From Hydrogenovibrio sp. UBA650 (GTDB lineage Bacteria > Pseudomonadota > Gammaproteobacteria > Thiomicrospirales > Thiomicrospiraceae): DNA of 39,825 nucleotides. The first letter of the stretch is position 1. Every line of letters starts with the position of its first letter. The stretch is taken from NCBI GenBank assembly GCA_002299245.1, contig DBOI01000027.1:1-39825 (forward strand), given 5' to 3'. Shown piece by piece: positions 25,384 through 33,896 of the stretch. The position numbers and the translations under genes are program-made. The notes beneath the pieces were generated by a model. The model was not told where the DNA came from and searched no databases. It was given only the letters and a program-made list of their open reading frames with translations.

Positions 25384-26088
25384 ATGGTGTTGGTAAATCG
25401 TATGTGGAATCTAAAAAGACAGATCGCTCTGAAAACAATGGCTTTAGCAATATTTTGGATTATTCCAAATATTGGCTTTGCCAATGGAGACCTTGACTTA
25501 AACAGTGACAAGAATCTTTTTTTTATTAAGTTAACCCCCCAAGCTGTAAAAGGCAAAGCTTCAAGTGAATCAGATAACGCTACAGTTGCTGATTTGGCGG
25601 CTGCGGCAAAAAAATTCTTTTTAGATCAATCACCAGATTTTGATATTAGAACAAATGAAGAATTAGTTTTGCATAAAAAAACGACTGATTCTTTAGGTCG
25701 AAATCACCTTCGTTTTCATAGGTTTTATCGTGGCATTAGAATTCAGGGAGTTGAATTAATTGCTCACTTTAATTCTGATAACCAGTTAATTTCTGTTAAC
25801 GGCTACACTGAAAAACTCCCTGAAGAAGCTCGTTTAGCGATAGATTCTTTGTTAGATCAACAGGATAAACTGGTTTCAGCCGAAGATGCTTTAAACAAAA
25901 TTGCGGAAAATCTGATGGTTCAAGTCGATCAAGTATCGGTCTTAAATAAAACAACCTACATAGATATCCAGGAACCTTATATTTATTGGCACTTTGATAT
26001 AGATAACAAATTAACTAGATACAGCTATATAGTGAGCATTGATTTGCCCGTTCGCATTATTAGTAAATCTGTAAACCAAAAGCACTAA
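25384..26088 (+). CDS. Stand-alone propeptide (FTP-PepSY) of a thermolysin-family protease
   Basis: About 234 residues: a signal-like N-terminus (MALAIFWIIPNIGFANG), then a region matching the propeptide of M4 proteases. The FTP part is GRNHLRFHRFYRGIRIQGVEL with AHFNSDNQLISVNGY (residues 105-141); a PepSY-like part follows, with SAEDALNKI and YIYWHFDIDNKLTRYSYIV (165-220). There is no catalytic domain: the frame closes at 26088, and the protease gene begins 12 bp later with its own lipoprotein signal. In known M4 enzymes this propeptide is fused to the protease and acts as folding chaperone and inhibitor, so this protein probably does so in trans. The start is uncertain (25384 or 25402); no clear ribosome site. 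Confidence 0.75.
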   Translation: MVLVNRMWNLKRQIALKTMALAIFWIIPNIGFANGDLDLNSDKNLFFIKLTPQAVKGKASSESDNATVADLAAAAKKFFLDQSPDFDIRTNEELVLHKKTTDSLGRNHLRFHRFYRGIRIQGVELIAHFNSDNQLISVNGYTEKLPEEARLAIDSLLDQQDKLVSAEDALNKIAENLMVQVDQVSVLNKTTYIDIQEPYIYWHFDIDNKLTRYSYIVSIDLPVRIISKSVNQKH

Positions 26089-26099
26089 GTGAGTTAAGC

Positions 26100-27563
26100 G
26101 TGAAAAAAATAATTGTGACTTTCTCAGTTTTATTCCTGGTTTCAGGTTGTGGATTAAAAGATCCGGAAGAACTTACTCAAGAATCTGCTTTCAGCAAGGA
26201 GACAGAGGCTTTGGAAAGACTTCGAGCTGGAGAATCAAAACAGTATGAGTTTGATGTTGCTGCTAATTCAATGCATAAAGTTACCCTTAAAGTTCAAGCC
26301 TGTAGTTCAAAACCATGCTGTGTACTTGAAGTTGCCGAAGAGAACGCTTTTGATGAAGACTTGAATCGCTGGTATGTTAGCTCCGATGAGTGGAATACTG
26401 CGCAGGTCTTGGTAGACTCTGATGCTGATAAGACTTTTATCACAACTGTTACGGCTCTAAAGCAATGTAACTTTTTTCCACCTGAGTTATCTGAAGAAAT
26501 TAATGAATCTGATACCCAAGTCGATATTCAAACCAAAGGCCAGACGGTTCTGGGTGAGGTTAAGTATCATACCGGGTTGAATGTTACAAAGTTCGAGGAT
26601 GAGTATTTTCTTAGAGACTCTTCCCGAAGAGGTGTTGATGGCTTGGATTCTGAAGCTGTGATCCAGACAATGCGATTCTTGCGAAACCCTGCCGATTACA
26701 CAAATTTTAGTTTTCGAGATCACTATGCCGCTCGAGCCGATTTGCTAAGTACCCAGGCTGTCGATGCTCATGCAGGGTCTCAAATCACCTATGATTACTT
26801 AAAAAACACGCTAGGCATTAAAAGCTTTGATAACAAAGGGAGTTCGATGATCGCAGTAACTCATCTTGACTATCCTATTGAGCCAATTGAAATCTGCGGT
26901 ACTGAGTATCCACCTGGCAGTCTATTTAATGCATTTTGGAATGGGGCTTTTATTGCTTTTACTGGACCAGTCGGAGGTTTTCCGGTCTCACTATCTGCTG
27001 CAGTAGATGTCACCGCTCATGAATGGGGACATGCAATAACAGAGTACCACTCAAACTTAAGATATGAACGAGAATCCGGCGCTATAAACGAAGCATTTTC
27101 TGATTGGATTGGGGTTGCCGTAAATCAGAGCACAGGTAGCGATAGCTGGGTTATTGGGGAAGGGGCTAATTTTGTAATAAGATCAATGATTGATCCTACG
27201 ATTTTTCTTCAACCGGATACCTATGGTGGCGATTTCTGGTATCCAACTGAAGAAGGTTCTTGCGATGATGTCGATCTTTGTACTGACTATTGTGGTGTGC
27301 ATGGCAATAGCGGTGTAGCAAATAAAATGTTCTACCTACTTTCAGAAGGCGGAACTCATAACGATGTTGAGGTGCAAGGCATTGGGATTGATACTGCTAT
27401 AAAAGTTGCCTTTGATGCAAATGCAAATTACTGGACTGAGAACAGCGATTTCGCTGATGCTGCTTTAGGAATGGTTCTTGCCGCTGAGTCCTATGGTCCA
27501 AATGTGGTGCAACAAGTCAAACAAGCATGGTTGGCAGTGGGAGTTAATTTTCCCGAGTCTTGA
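26100..27563 (+). CDS. M4 (thermolysin-family) metalloprotease, lipoprotein without its own propeptide
   Basis: A 487-residue predicted lipoprotein starting at GTG 26100 (MKKIIVTFSVLFLVSGCG; lipidated C17). Residues 20-145 form an extra domain with a Cys-rich patch (ACSSKPCC) of beta-sandwich appearance that I do not recognise. The M4 catalytic domain follows: VDAHAGSQITYDYLKN (221-236), zinc motif HEWGH (307-311), third ligand E331 in GAINEAFSD (24 residues after the first histidine, as in thermolysin) and catalytic H401 in CGVHGNSGVANKMFYLL. All catalytic residues are present, so it should be active. The FTP-PepSY propeptide normally fused in front is encoded by the preceding gene. It is convergent with dnaQ, 15 bp apart. 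Likely faces the periplasm or the cell surface. Confidence 0.88.
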   Translation: MKKIIVTFSVLFLVSGCGLKDPEELTQESAFSKETEALERLRAGESKQYEFDVAANSMHKVTLKVQACSSKPCCVLEVAEENAFDEDLNRWYVSSDEWNTAQVLVDSDADKTFITTVTALKQCNFFPPELSEEINESDTQVDIQTKGQTVLGEVKYHTGLNVTKFEDEYFLRDSSRRGVDGLDSEAVIQTMRFLRNPADYTNFSFRDHYAARADLLSTQAVDAHAGSQITYDYLKNTLGIKSFDNKGSSMIAVTHLDYPIEPIEICGTEYPPGSLFNAFWNGAFIAFTGPVGGFPVSLSAAVDVTAHEWGHAITEYHSNLRYERESGAINEAFSDWIGVAVNQSTGSDSWVIGEGANFVIRSMIDPTIFLQPDTYGGDFWYPTEEGSCDDVDLCTDYCGVHGNSGVANKMFYLLSEGGTHNDVEVQGIGIDTAIKVAFDANANYWTENSDFADAALGMVLAAESYGPNVVQQVKQAWLAVGVNFPES

Positions 27564-27578
27564 TAACTTATTAATGGT

Positions 27579-28280
27579 TTACCAGTTTATGCTATTACCT
27601 GAGCGAGCTGCAATCTCATCAAGTTTTTTGCTGTGTAATTCGAGCTCACTTGCTTGGGCTTGAATAACTTTTAAAGCTGGACGATTTTCTAAAACTCGAT
27701 TGGTTTGCAAGCTGGTTTCTGTTGAAGTGCTTTCCTCTTCAGCGAGTATCAAAGCGGTTTGCCCACCCGTCATTGCCAAATAAACATCAGCAAGTATTTC
27801 AGAGTCAAGCAGGGCGCCGTGCAAAACCCGGTTAGAGTTATCGATATACAGACGTTTACACAAAGCATCCAAGGAATTTCTCTGCCCGGGGTACATTTTG
27901 CGCGCCATCTTTAGAGAGTCAGTAATCGTACAGTGGTCTTCGATTTTCCCCCAGCGATTATTTGGCAGCCTTGAAAGTTCGTGGTTAATAAACCCGACAT
28001 CGAAAGGGGCGTTGTGAATAATCAATTCTGAACCGGCGACATACTCCATAAATTCATCAGCAACGACAGAGAAAATAGGTTTATCAGCAAGAAATTCATT
28101 GGTAATGCCGTGAACATCAATTGCGTCTTGCGGGACTTCGCGTTCAGGTTGAATGTACTGATGATAGTTGTGATTGGTGAGACGTCTTTTGACCATCTCT
28201 ACGGCACCAATTTCAATGATTCGGTCACCGCTTAAAGGGTCGAAACCAGTTGTCTCTGTATCCAGAATTATTTGCCGCAT
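27579..28280 (-). CDS. dnaQ: DNA polymerase III epsilon subunit (proofreading exonuclease)
   Basis: A 233-residue DEDDh 3'-5' exonuclease that proofreads for DNA polymerase III. Active-site residues: D7 and E9 (LDTETTGFDP), D94 (HNAPFDVGFINHE), H154 and D159 (VLHGALLDSEILADVYL). The C-terminal part, beyond the exonuclease, is the variable segment that binds the alpha subunit. Length is near that of E. coli (243). It is divergent from the SlyD-like gene. The usual E. coli partner rnhA lies on the far side of the inserted M4 protease pair. Confidence 0.96.
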   Translation of the reverse strand: MRQIILDTETTGFDPLSGDRIIEIGAVEMVKRRLTNHNYHQYIQPEREVPQDAIDVHGITNEFLADKPIFSVVADEFMEYVAGSELIIHNAPFDVGFINHELSRLPNNRWGKIEDHCTITDSLKMARKMYPGQRNSLDALCKRLYIDNSNRVLHGALLDSEILADVYLAMTGGQTALILAEEESTSTETSLQTNRVLENRPALKVIQAQASELELHSKKLDEIAARSGNSINW

Positions 28281-28368
28281 TAAAAACTCTCTTTGCTGTA
28301 AAATACGCTGATTATTTTACGTTAAATTTTTAAGTAGTCGACACTGAATGACTAAGATAGGTTGAAAT

Positions 28369-28794
28369 ATGAGAATTAAAAAGGGCAGCCGTGTAACTTT
28401 TCACTATGAGTTGCGGGATGATAAAGGTGAATTGATCGATTCAACTTTTGACGGAGAACCTGTGATTTATATTCAGGGCGAAGGTGAAATTATCACAGGC
28501 CTGGAAGAATTTTTAGAGGGTGAAGAGCCTGGCTTTGAAGCCAAGGTTAGTATTCCGCCTGAAAAAGGCTATGGTGTTAAAAATGATGAGCTGATTGTGT
28601 TTGCTGGGCCTGATAACTTCGACGACAATGTAGAACTTGAAGTCGGGGCGACGGTTGAAACAGAAGACCCTGATGGCAATACTATTGTGTTTAGAATCAT
28701 CGATATTGAAGATGATAAGGTCTATTTAGATGGCAATCATCCACTGGCTGATAAAACCTTGGATTACAAAGTCGAAGTGTTAGAAGTCCACTGA
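28369..28794 (+). CDS. FKBP-type peptidyl-prolyl isomerase, SlyD-like without metal-binding tail
   Basis: A 141-residue FKBP of the SlyD type with the insert-in-flap layout: FKBP first part (TFHYELRDDKGELIDSTFDG, ITGLEEFLEGEEPG), IF chaperone domain in the middle, and closing strands (GNHPLADKTLDYKVEVLEV). It ends right after the last FKBP strand and lacks the His/Cys-rich tail of E. coli SlyD, so a nickel role is unlikely. No signal peptide; cytoplasmic. A strong bidirectional terminator follows. A second, FkpB-like FKBP is encoded at 36144. Confidence 0.9.
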   Translation: MRIKKGSRVTFHYELRDDKGELIDSTFDGEPVIYIQGEGEIITGLEEFLEGEEPGFEAKVSIPPEKGYGVKNDELIVFAGPDNFDDNVELEVGATVETEDPDGNTIVFRIIDIEDDKVYLDGNHPLADKTLDYKVEVLEVH

Positions 28795-28814
28795 AACAGT
28801 TGTTTGTAAGAAAT

Positions 28815-28855
28815 AAAAAAGCCCGCTTTGAAACTTTTTCAAAGCGGGCTTTTTT
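28815..28855. terminator. Strong bidirectional terminator
   Basis: AAAAAAGCCCGCTTTGAAA (28815-28833) pairs with the T-rich reverse complement ending at 28855 (core CAAAGCGGGC). A-run and T-run flank both sides, so it can stop both the SlyD-like gene (plus) and the dioxygenase gene (minus). Confidence 0.92.
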
Positions 28856-28874
28856 AGTTAATAGAGATAGATTT

Positions 28875-29567
28875 CTAATCTTCCAGATCACCACACTTCA
28901 TATTGCCAGGGACTGCAATATGAATTCTTTTCGGATTTGCTAGATTTAAGTTATCCATAATTGTGCTGAAATCTTGGTATGACTTGCCAGCACCAACACG
29001 GCAGTTAAATTGCTTCTCTTCACCAATCGTTGATTGCGAAAAACCTTTGTAGTCATGAGCCGGGAAAACCAGGGTATCTTCTGGAAGAGTGAACAATTTC
29101 TCGGTTAAAGACTTATACATCTCTTCATTGCTTCCCAGTTGAAAGTCGGTGCGCCCGCAATCACGGACCAGCAAAGTATCACCCGTAAAAGCAGCACCTT
29201 CAATCAGATAGGTGATGTCATTGTTGGTGTGCCCCGGTGTATAAAGAACTTCAATCTGCTGTTCTCCGAGTTTAAAAGTATCGCCTTCAACGGCAAGGAT
29301 ATCGGCACATTCGGATTCTGAGTTTTCATGAACGACAATCTCACCAGCCGTGCGTTTGCGAATCGGGCCTGCTCCAGTGATGTGATCGGCGTGAATATGG
29401 GTCTCTAACAAGTATTTTACCTTTAGGCCCAGCTCTTCAATATGTTGCATGTCGCGTTCGACTTGCTCGGCAACACAGTCAATCACTGCTGCTTCTTTGG
29501 TTGTTTCATCCCATAATAGGTAAGTATAAGTCCATGTTTCATAATCAAATAATTGACGAATTTTCAT
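28875..29567 (-). CDS. Persulfide dioxygenase (ETHE1-type sulfur dioxygenase)
   Basis: A 230-residue metallo-beta-lactamase-fold enzyme, starting at ATG 29567 (MKIRQLFDYE...) with AAGGAAA just upstream; a longer frame start at 29642 has no family support. The sequence follows human ETHE1 closely: LLETHIHADHITGAG (iron ligand H57), TPGHTNND (H113), FTGDTLLVRDCGRTDFQLGS (D130), PAHDYKGF and a C-terminal ...NPKRIHIAVPGNMKCGDL. ETHE1 enzymes oxidise glutathione persulfide to sulfite. This fits sulfide or sulfur metabolism, though such enzymes also occur in organisms that only detoxify sulfide. It stands alone, convergent with the SlyD-like gene and divergent from hrpA. Confidence 0.92.
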   Translation of the reverse strand: MKIRQLFDYETWTYTYLLWDETTKEAAVIDCVAEQVERDMQHIEELGLKVKYLLETHIHADHITGAGPIRKRTAGEIVVHENSESECADILAVEGDTFKLGEQQIEVLYTPGHTNNDITYLIEGAAFTGDTLLVRDCGRTDFQLGSNEEMYKSLTEKLFTLPEDTLVFPAHDYKGFSQSTIGEEKQFNCRVGAGKSYQDFSTIMDNLNLANPKRIHIAVPGNMKCGDLED

Positions 29568-29731
29568 AGCATTTTCCTTAACTGAATTTAGCAACACGCT
29601 TTTGATATAATGCGTGCTTTCGGTATAGGCGTAATTATACATATTTTGTATATTAGTGCTTTCTTAGATGAAAATAATCGCTCAATACTTTAATTGGTCC
29701 GTCTAGATTTTTCTTCTTCAAAAACCAGAAT

Positions 29732-32700
29732 ATGGCAAACAGTTCATCTCCATCCATTTTGCAATCTTGTCAACAGGCCTTTGACAAGCTAGACAGCTGT
29801 TTGATTAAGGATCGTTTTCATTTTCAAAAATCAATCCAAAACCAAGCTTTTAAAAAACTAACGTCTGAAGAGCTGAGCAATCATAGTGGTTGGCTGAAGC
29901 TCTGTTCTCAAATTCAAAAATCAACAGGCCTGGTGGAACACAGAAAATCACTGGTTCCTGAGATTGAATATGATGACAAGCTGCCAGTTGCAGGAAAAAA
30001 AGATGAATTGGTTGAACTGATAAAAAACAATCAGGTAGTAGTGATTGCAGGTGAAACCGGTTCCGGTAAAACCACTCAGATTCCTAAAATCTGTCTAGAG
30101 GCCGGTCTAGGTGTTCATGGTCGAATTGGTTGTACCCAGCCGAGAAGGCTCGCTGCTCGTAGTGTTGCAGAGCGTATTGCCGAAGAGCTTGGCTCTACGC
30201 TTGGTCAATTAGTTGGCTATCAGGTTCGTTTTTTGGATCAAGTTCATCAGAATAGTTTGATCAAAGTCATGACTGATGGAATTCTACTCGCTGAAGTTCA
30301 GAATGACCGTTATCTTAATAACTATGAAGCGATCATTATTGATGAAGCTCATGAACGCTCAGTTAATATTGATTTTCTGCTGGGTATTCTCAAACAACTA
30401 CTGCCAAAACGTCCCGATTTAAAGGTCATTATTACCTCCGCCACAATTGACACTCAGCGTTTTGCCGACCACTTTGAAATTGATGGTAAAAAACCACCTG
30501 TGGTTGAAGTCTCTGGTAGAACTTATCCCGTTGAAGTGCGCTACCGTCCTTTGGCTGTCTATGAAGATGATTCGGGCAATCAGATTGAGCAAGATATGGT
30601 GGATGGGATTGTATCTGCGATTGATGAACTCGCTTTGGAAGACCCTTTTGGCGATGTTCTGGTATTTCAAGTTGGAGAGCGGGATATTAAAGATACCGCT
30701 GAGGCCCTTAGAAAACATCAGATGAAAAACACCGAGGTCGTGCCTCTCTATGCCAGGCTCTCTATGGCAGAGCAGCAAAAGGTTTTTCAAACCTCACAGA
30801 AACGCCGTATTATTTTGAGTACCAATGTGGCGGAAACTTCGCTCACAGTTCCCGGTATCAAGTTTGTGATTGACCCTGGTCAGGTCAGAATTAGCCGTTA
30901 TAGTGTGCGCAACAAAGTACAGCGGCTACCAATTGAGAAGATTTCTCAGGCCTCTGCCAATCAGCGAAAAGGTCGCTGTGGTCGAGTCAGTGATGGTATC
31001 TGTATTCGCCTATATGACGAAGCGGATTTTAACGCCAGACAGAAATTTACCGATCCAGAAATTCATCGTACTGCTTTGTCATCGGTGATTCTGAGCATGG
31101 CTCAGTTGCGCTTAGGTGATGTAAAAAAGTTTCCGTTTATAGAAGCGCCAGAAGATAAATCGATTAATGATGGGTTTAGGCAGTTACATGAACTCGGGGC
31201 AATTGACGATACACGTTGTATTACCGAAGAGGGTAAACAGATTGCGCGCTTGCCAATTGATCCTAGTGTCGCCAAGATGGTCATTGAGGGAGAAAAAAAC
31301 GGCATCCTCGCCGAGGTGATTATTATCGCAGCGGTATTGAGTATTCAAGACCCGCGAGATATTAACGAAACCACTATGCAAGCAGCGAGAACCGCACATA
31401 AACTCTTTGAAGATGAGCGTTCAGACTTTTTGTTTTTCCTTAATCTATGGCGCTTCTATGAGCACCAACGGCGCCACCTGTCGCAAAATAAACTGCGCAA
31501 GCTCTGCAAAACCAATTTTCTTTCTTATTTGCGTATGCGTGAATGGCATGATCTGACCATGCAGTTGGAACACAGCCTTAAAGGCATAGGCATGAAAGTC
31601 GGCGAGTTACACCTTTATGAAGAGGTAACAAAGACTTTGCCAAATGGAAAAAAAGGCGAAGTCACTGAACGACTCAGTGATCTGCACAGCATCGCCCTGC
31701 ATCGCTCATTAATGGCAGGCCTATTGGGAAATATTTCCACTCGCAATGATGAAAAATCCTATCTTGGTGCACGTAATACCAAACTATTTATTCATCCAAG
31801 TTCCAGTCTTTTTAAAAGAAAACCGAAGTGGATGCTCTCCGCCGAACTAGTCGAAACCTCCAAGCTGTTTGCGAGAACCAATGCGTCGATTGATGTGCGT
31901 TGGGTCGAGAGTCTGGCCAAGCATCTGATCAAACACAGTTACTCGGATCCGCATTGGCAAAAGAAAGCTGGGCAGGTCGGAGCCTATGAATCGATCACTC
32001 TATATGGCCTGCCAATTGTGTCAAAACGGCGTTGTAACTATGGGCCAATTAACCCAAAAGAGTCGCACAAAATATTCCTGCGTCACGGCTTGGTAGAAGG
32101 GCAGCTGTTTACTAAGGCTGAGTTCTTTGTCCATAATCAGGCTCTTATTGAGAAGATTCAAAGGCTGGAGAACAAGCTGCGTCGTCCAGATATCTTGGTG
32201 GATGATGAGGTGCTTTATGATTTTTATGCAGAACGTATTCCCAATCATATTTATAACAAGCCAGCGTTTGAAAATTGGGTTAAGAAAACCAAACACTCTA
32301 ACCCTGAAAAATTGCAAGGATTATTCCTCAAACAGCAGGATCTGATGAGGCAACAGACTGATGAAAGTTTTCTTCTTGAGTATCCTGACCAGGTGCATAT
32401 CAGCAACCAAATCTGTTTGGATGTTGATTACAGCTTTGATCCGGGCAAAGATAAGGATGGCTTAATTTATCATCTACCGCTTGCCAATCTAAATAATCTC
32501 GAACCTGAACAGTTTGAATGGTTAACTCCAGGCCTGTTAAAAGAGAAAACCACTTTCTATATTAAGGGCTTGCCAAAAGCGCTGCGTAAACAGTTTATAC
32601 CAGCCCCTCAATATGCCGACCTGGTTCTAAAAGAGATGGGACAAGATCGGAAAGCCCCAAATGGCAGGATAGAGAGCTTTGAAAATCAACTGGTCTGGGC

Positions 32701-33751
32701 CTTGAATCGACGCGCCAACGATAAAGTCAGTGTAACCGACTTTACCAATATAGAGTTACCGAGTCATCTAACGCCTTATTTTGTTTTGCAAGATGATAAG
32801 GGCAAAAAGCTAAGTGAAAACAATAGCCTGATAGAGCTTAAATCAGAGTATCAACATCTGGTAGACGCCAAAATACAGCAACATCAACAGAAAAAATCCA
32901 ATCAAAACCGTCCGGTCACCAGTTGGGATTTTGGTGATCTGCAGGAAAGCAAAACGATTAAGCCTCAAGGTAAGCAGATGTTGGCTTATCCGGCGTTGCA
33001 AGTAGATGGCGGTCAGATCGTACTCAGCCTGTTGGGAGAGCAAGACAGTGCTCGGCAAGCTCATTCTGAGGCCGTTCTTAAGCTAATTGAAGCCCTGCTG
33101 CACGACAAACTAAAATACCTGCAAAAGAAATTGCCTATGCAGAAAGCGTGTCTGTGCTATGCACCTTATGGCACCTGTCAGGATTTGACTCGACAGGTGA
33201 TTGATCGTGCTCTCAATCAAATAATTCCTAATCCGGAAAATATTCGCTCTCAAGATGAGTTTGAAAAAGTACTTGAGATAGTACGTAGCAACTGGATTGA
33301 GCAATCTCAACAGATCGCAAAAAAAGTCAATCAGATCCTGATTAATCATCAGCAGATTGCCAAACAGGTTAGAGGCAAGGCTAATCCTCGCTGGTTAGCA
33401 TCCTTAACCGATATAAAGAGTCAATTGGATGATTTGATCTCTACCGATTTTGTTCGAGTCACACCAGAGAAATGGTTCAATCAGCTACCTAGGTATTTAC
33501 AGGCCTTGGAATTGCGGCTCCAGAAAATCGATCAGGATCCGACTAAAGATCAAAAGGGTATTACTGAAATGCGTCCACTAATTCAACAGTATCAAAAGCT
33601 GGCAGCAGAACCCGCTTATCAGAACAGTGCGCAGCTTATTGAAATTCGTTGGATGCTGGAAGAGCTTAGAGTTTCTTTGTTTTCGCAGCCAATGAAAACC
33701 GTTGTGCCGGTATCAGTTAAACGCATAGAAAAGCTTTTTAATAAGATCTAG
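29732..33751 (+). CDS. hrpA: ATP-dependent RNA helicase HrpA
   Basis: A 1339-residue DEAH-box helicase, matching the long HrpA type (E. coli 1300). Walker A GETGSGKT is at residues 107-114, DEAH at 204-207, SAT at 236-238, and motif VI reads QRKGRCGR. The helicase core is followed by the helicase-associated region and OB-like segment, then the long C-terminal part (about 700-1339) characteristic of HrpA (DUF3418-type). HrpA resolves stalled or collided ribosomes and processes some mRNAs. The upstream ribosome site is weak (CCAGA). It stands alone, with a short gap to the cytochrome gene. Confidence 0.95.
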   Translation: MANSSSPSILQSCQQAFDKLDSCLIKDRFHFQKSIQNQAFKKLTSEELSNHSGWLKLCSQIQKSTGLVEHRKSLVPEIEYDDKLPVAGKKDELVELIKNNQVVVIAGETGSGKTTQIPKICLEAGLGVHGRIGCTQPRRLAARSVAERIAEELGSTLGQLVGYQVRFLDQVHQNSLIKVMTDGILLAEVQNDRYLNNYEAIIIDEAHERSVNIDFLLGILKQLLPKRPDLKVIITSATIDTQRFADHFEIDGKKPPVVEVSGRTYPVEVRYRPLAVYEDDSGNQIEQDMVDGIVSAIDELALEDPFGDVLVFQVGERDIKDTAEALRKHQMKNTEVVPLYARLSMAEQQKVFQTSQKRRIILSTNVAETSLTVPGIKFVIDPGQVRISRYSVRNKVQRLPIEKISQASANQRKGRCGRVSDGICIRLYDEADFNARQKFTDPEIHRTALSSVILSMAQLRLGDVKKFPFIEAPEDKSINDGFRQLHELGAIDDTRCITEEGKQIARLPIDPSVAKMVIEGEKNGILAEVIIIAAVLSIQDPRDINETTMQAARTAHKLFEDERSDFLFFLNLWRFYEHQRRHLSQNKLRKLCKTNFLSYLRMREWHDLTMQLEHSLKGIGMKVGELHLYEEVTKTLPNGKKGEVTERLSDLHSIALHRSLMAGLLGNISTRNDEKSYLGARNTKLFIHPSSSLFKRKPKWMLSAELVETSKLFARTNASIDVRWVESLAKHLIKHSYSDPHWQKKAGQVGAYESITLYGLPIVSKRRCNYGPINPKESHKIFLRHGLVEGQLFTKAEFFVHNQALIEKIQRLENKLRRPDILVDDEVLYDFYAERIPNHIYNKPAFENWVKKTKHSNPEKLQGLFLKQQDLMRQQTDESFLLEYPDQVHISNQICLDVDYSFDPGKDKDGLIYHLPLANLNNLEPEQFEWLTPGLLKEKTTFYIKGLPKALRKQFIPAPQYADLVLKEMGQDRKAPNGRIESFENQLVWALNRRANDKVSVTDFTNIELPSHLTPYFVLQDDKGKKLSENNSLIELKSEYQHLVDAKIQQHQQKKSNQNRPVTSWDFGDLQESKTIKPQGKQMLAYPALQVDGGQIVLSLLGEQDSARQAHSEAVLKLIEALLHDKLKYLQKKLPMQKACLCYAPYGTCQDLTRQVIDRALNQIIPNPENIRSQDEFEKVLEIVRSNWIEQSQQIAKKVNQILINHQQIAKQVRGKANPRWLASLTDIKSQLDDLISTDFVRVTPEKWFNQLPRYLQALELRLQKIDQDPTKDQKGITEMRPLIQQYQKLAAEPAYQNSAQLIEIRWMLEELRVSLFSQPMKTVVPVSVKRIEKLFNKI

Positions 33752-33772
33752 TCGCCCTTATAAATCAATTAA

Positions 33773-33786
33773 TTGAAATAGATCAA
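33773..33786. promoter_or_regulatory. Possible FNR/ANR-type binding site upstream of the cytochrome gene
   Basis: TTGAAATAGATCAA matches the FNR consensus TTGAT-N4-ATCAA at nine of ten fixed bases. It is centred 117 bp before the cytochrome ATG; a -10-like TATAAA at 33801 and TACTAT at 33826 are nearby but spacing is not decisive. Oxygen-linked control of a cytochrome is plausible. Confidence 0.35.
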
Positions 33787-33896
33787 GTTTATGTGATTTT
33801 TATAAACTACAAAGCGCAATCAATTACTATTCCAACCTGCTATCAGTTAGTCTTAAACCAATAACAATAAAAAAATTATGAGTCGAGGTTTTGGCA

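Noticed and set aside
26080..26110. M4 propeptide and protease as one gene broken by a frameshift
   Set aside because: The second gene starts with its own lipoprotein signal peptide directly after the first gene's stop, so they are separate genes.
28281..28368. tRNA gene near dnaQ, as in E. coli (aspV)
   Set aside because: The 88-bp gap has no cloverleaf or T-loop sequence; no tRNA was found in the window.
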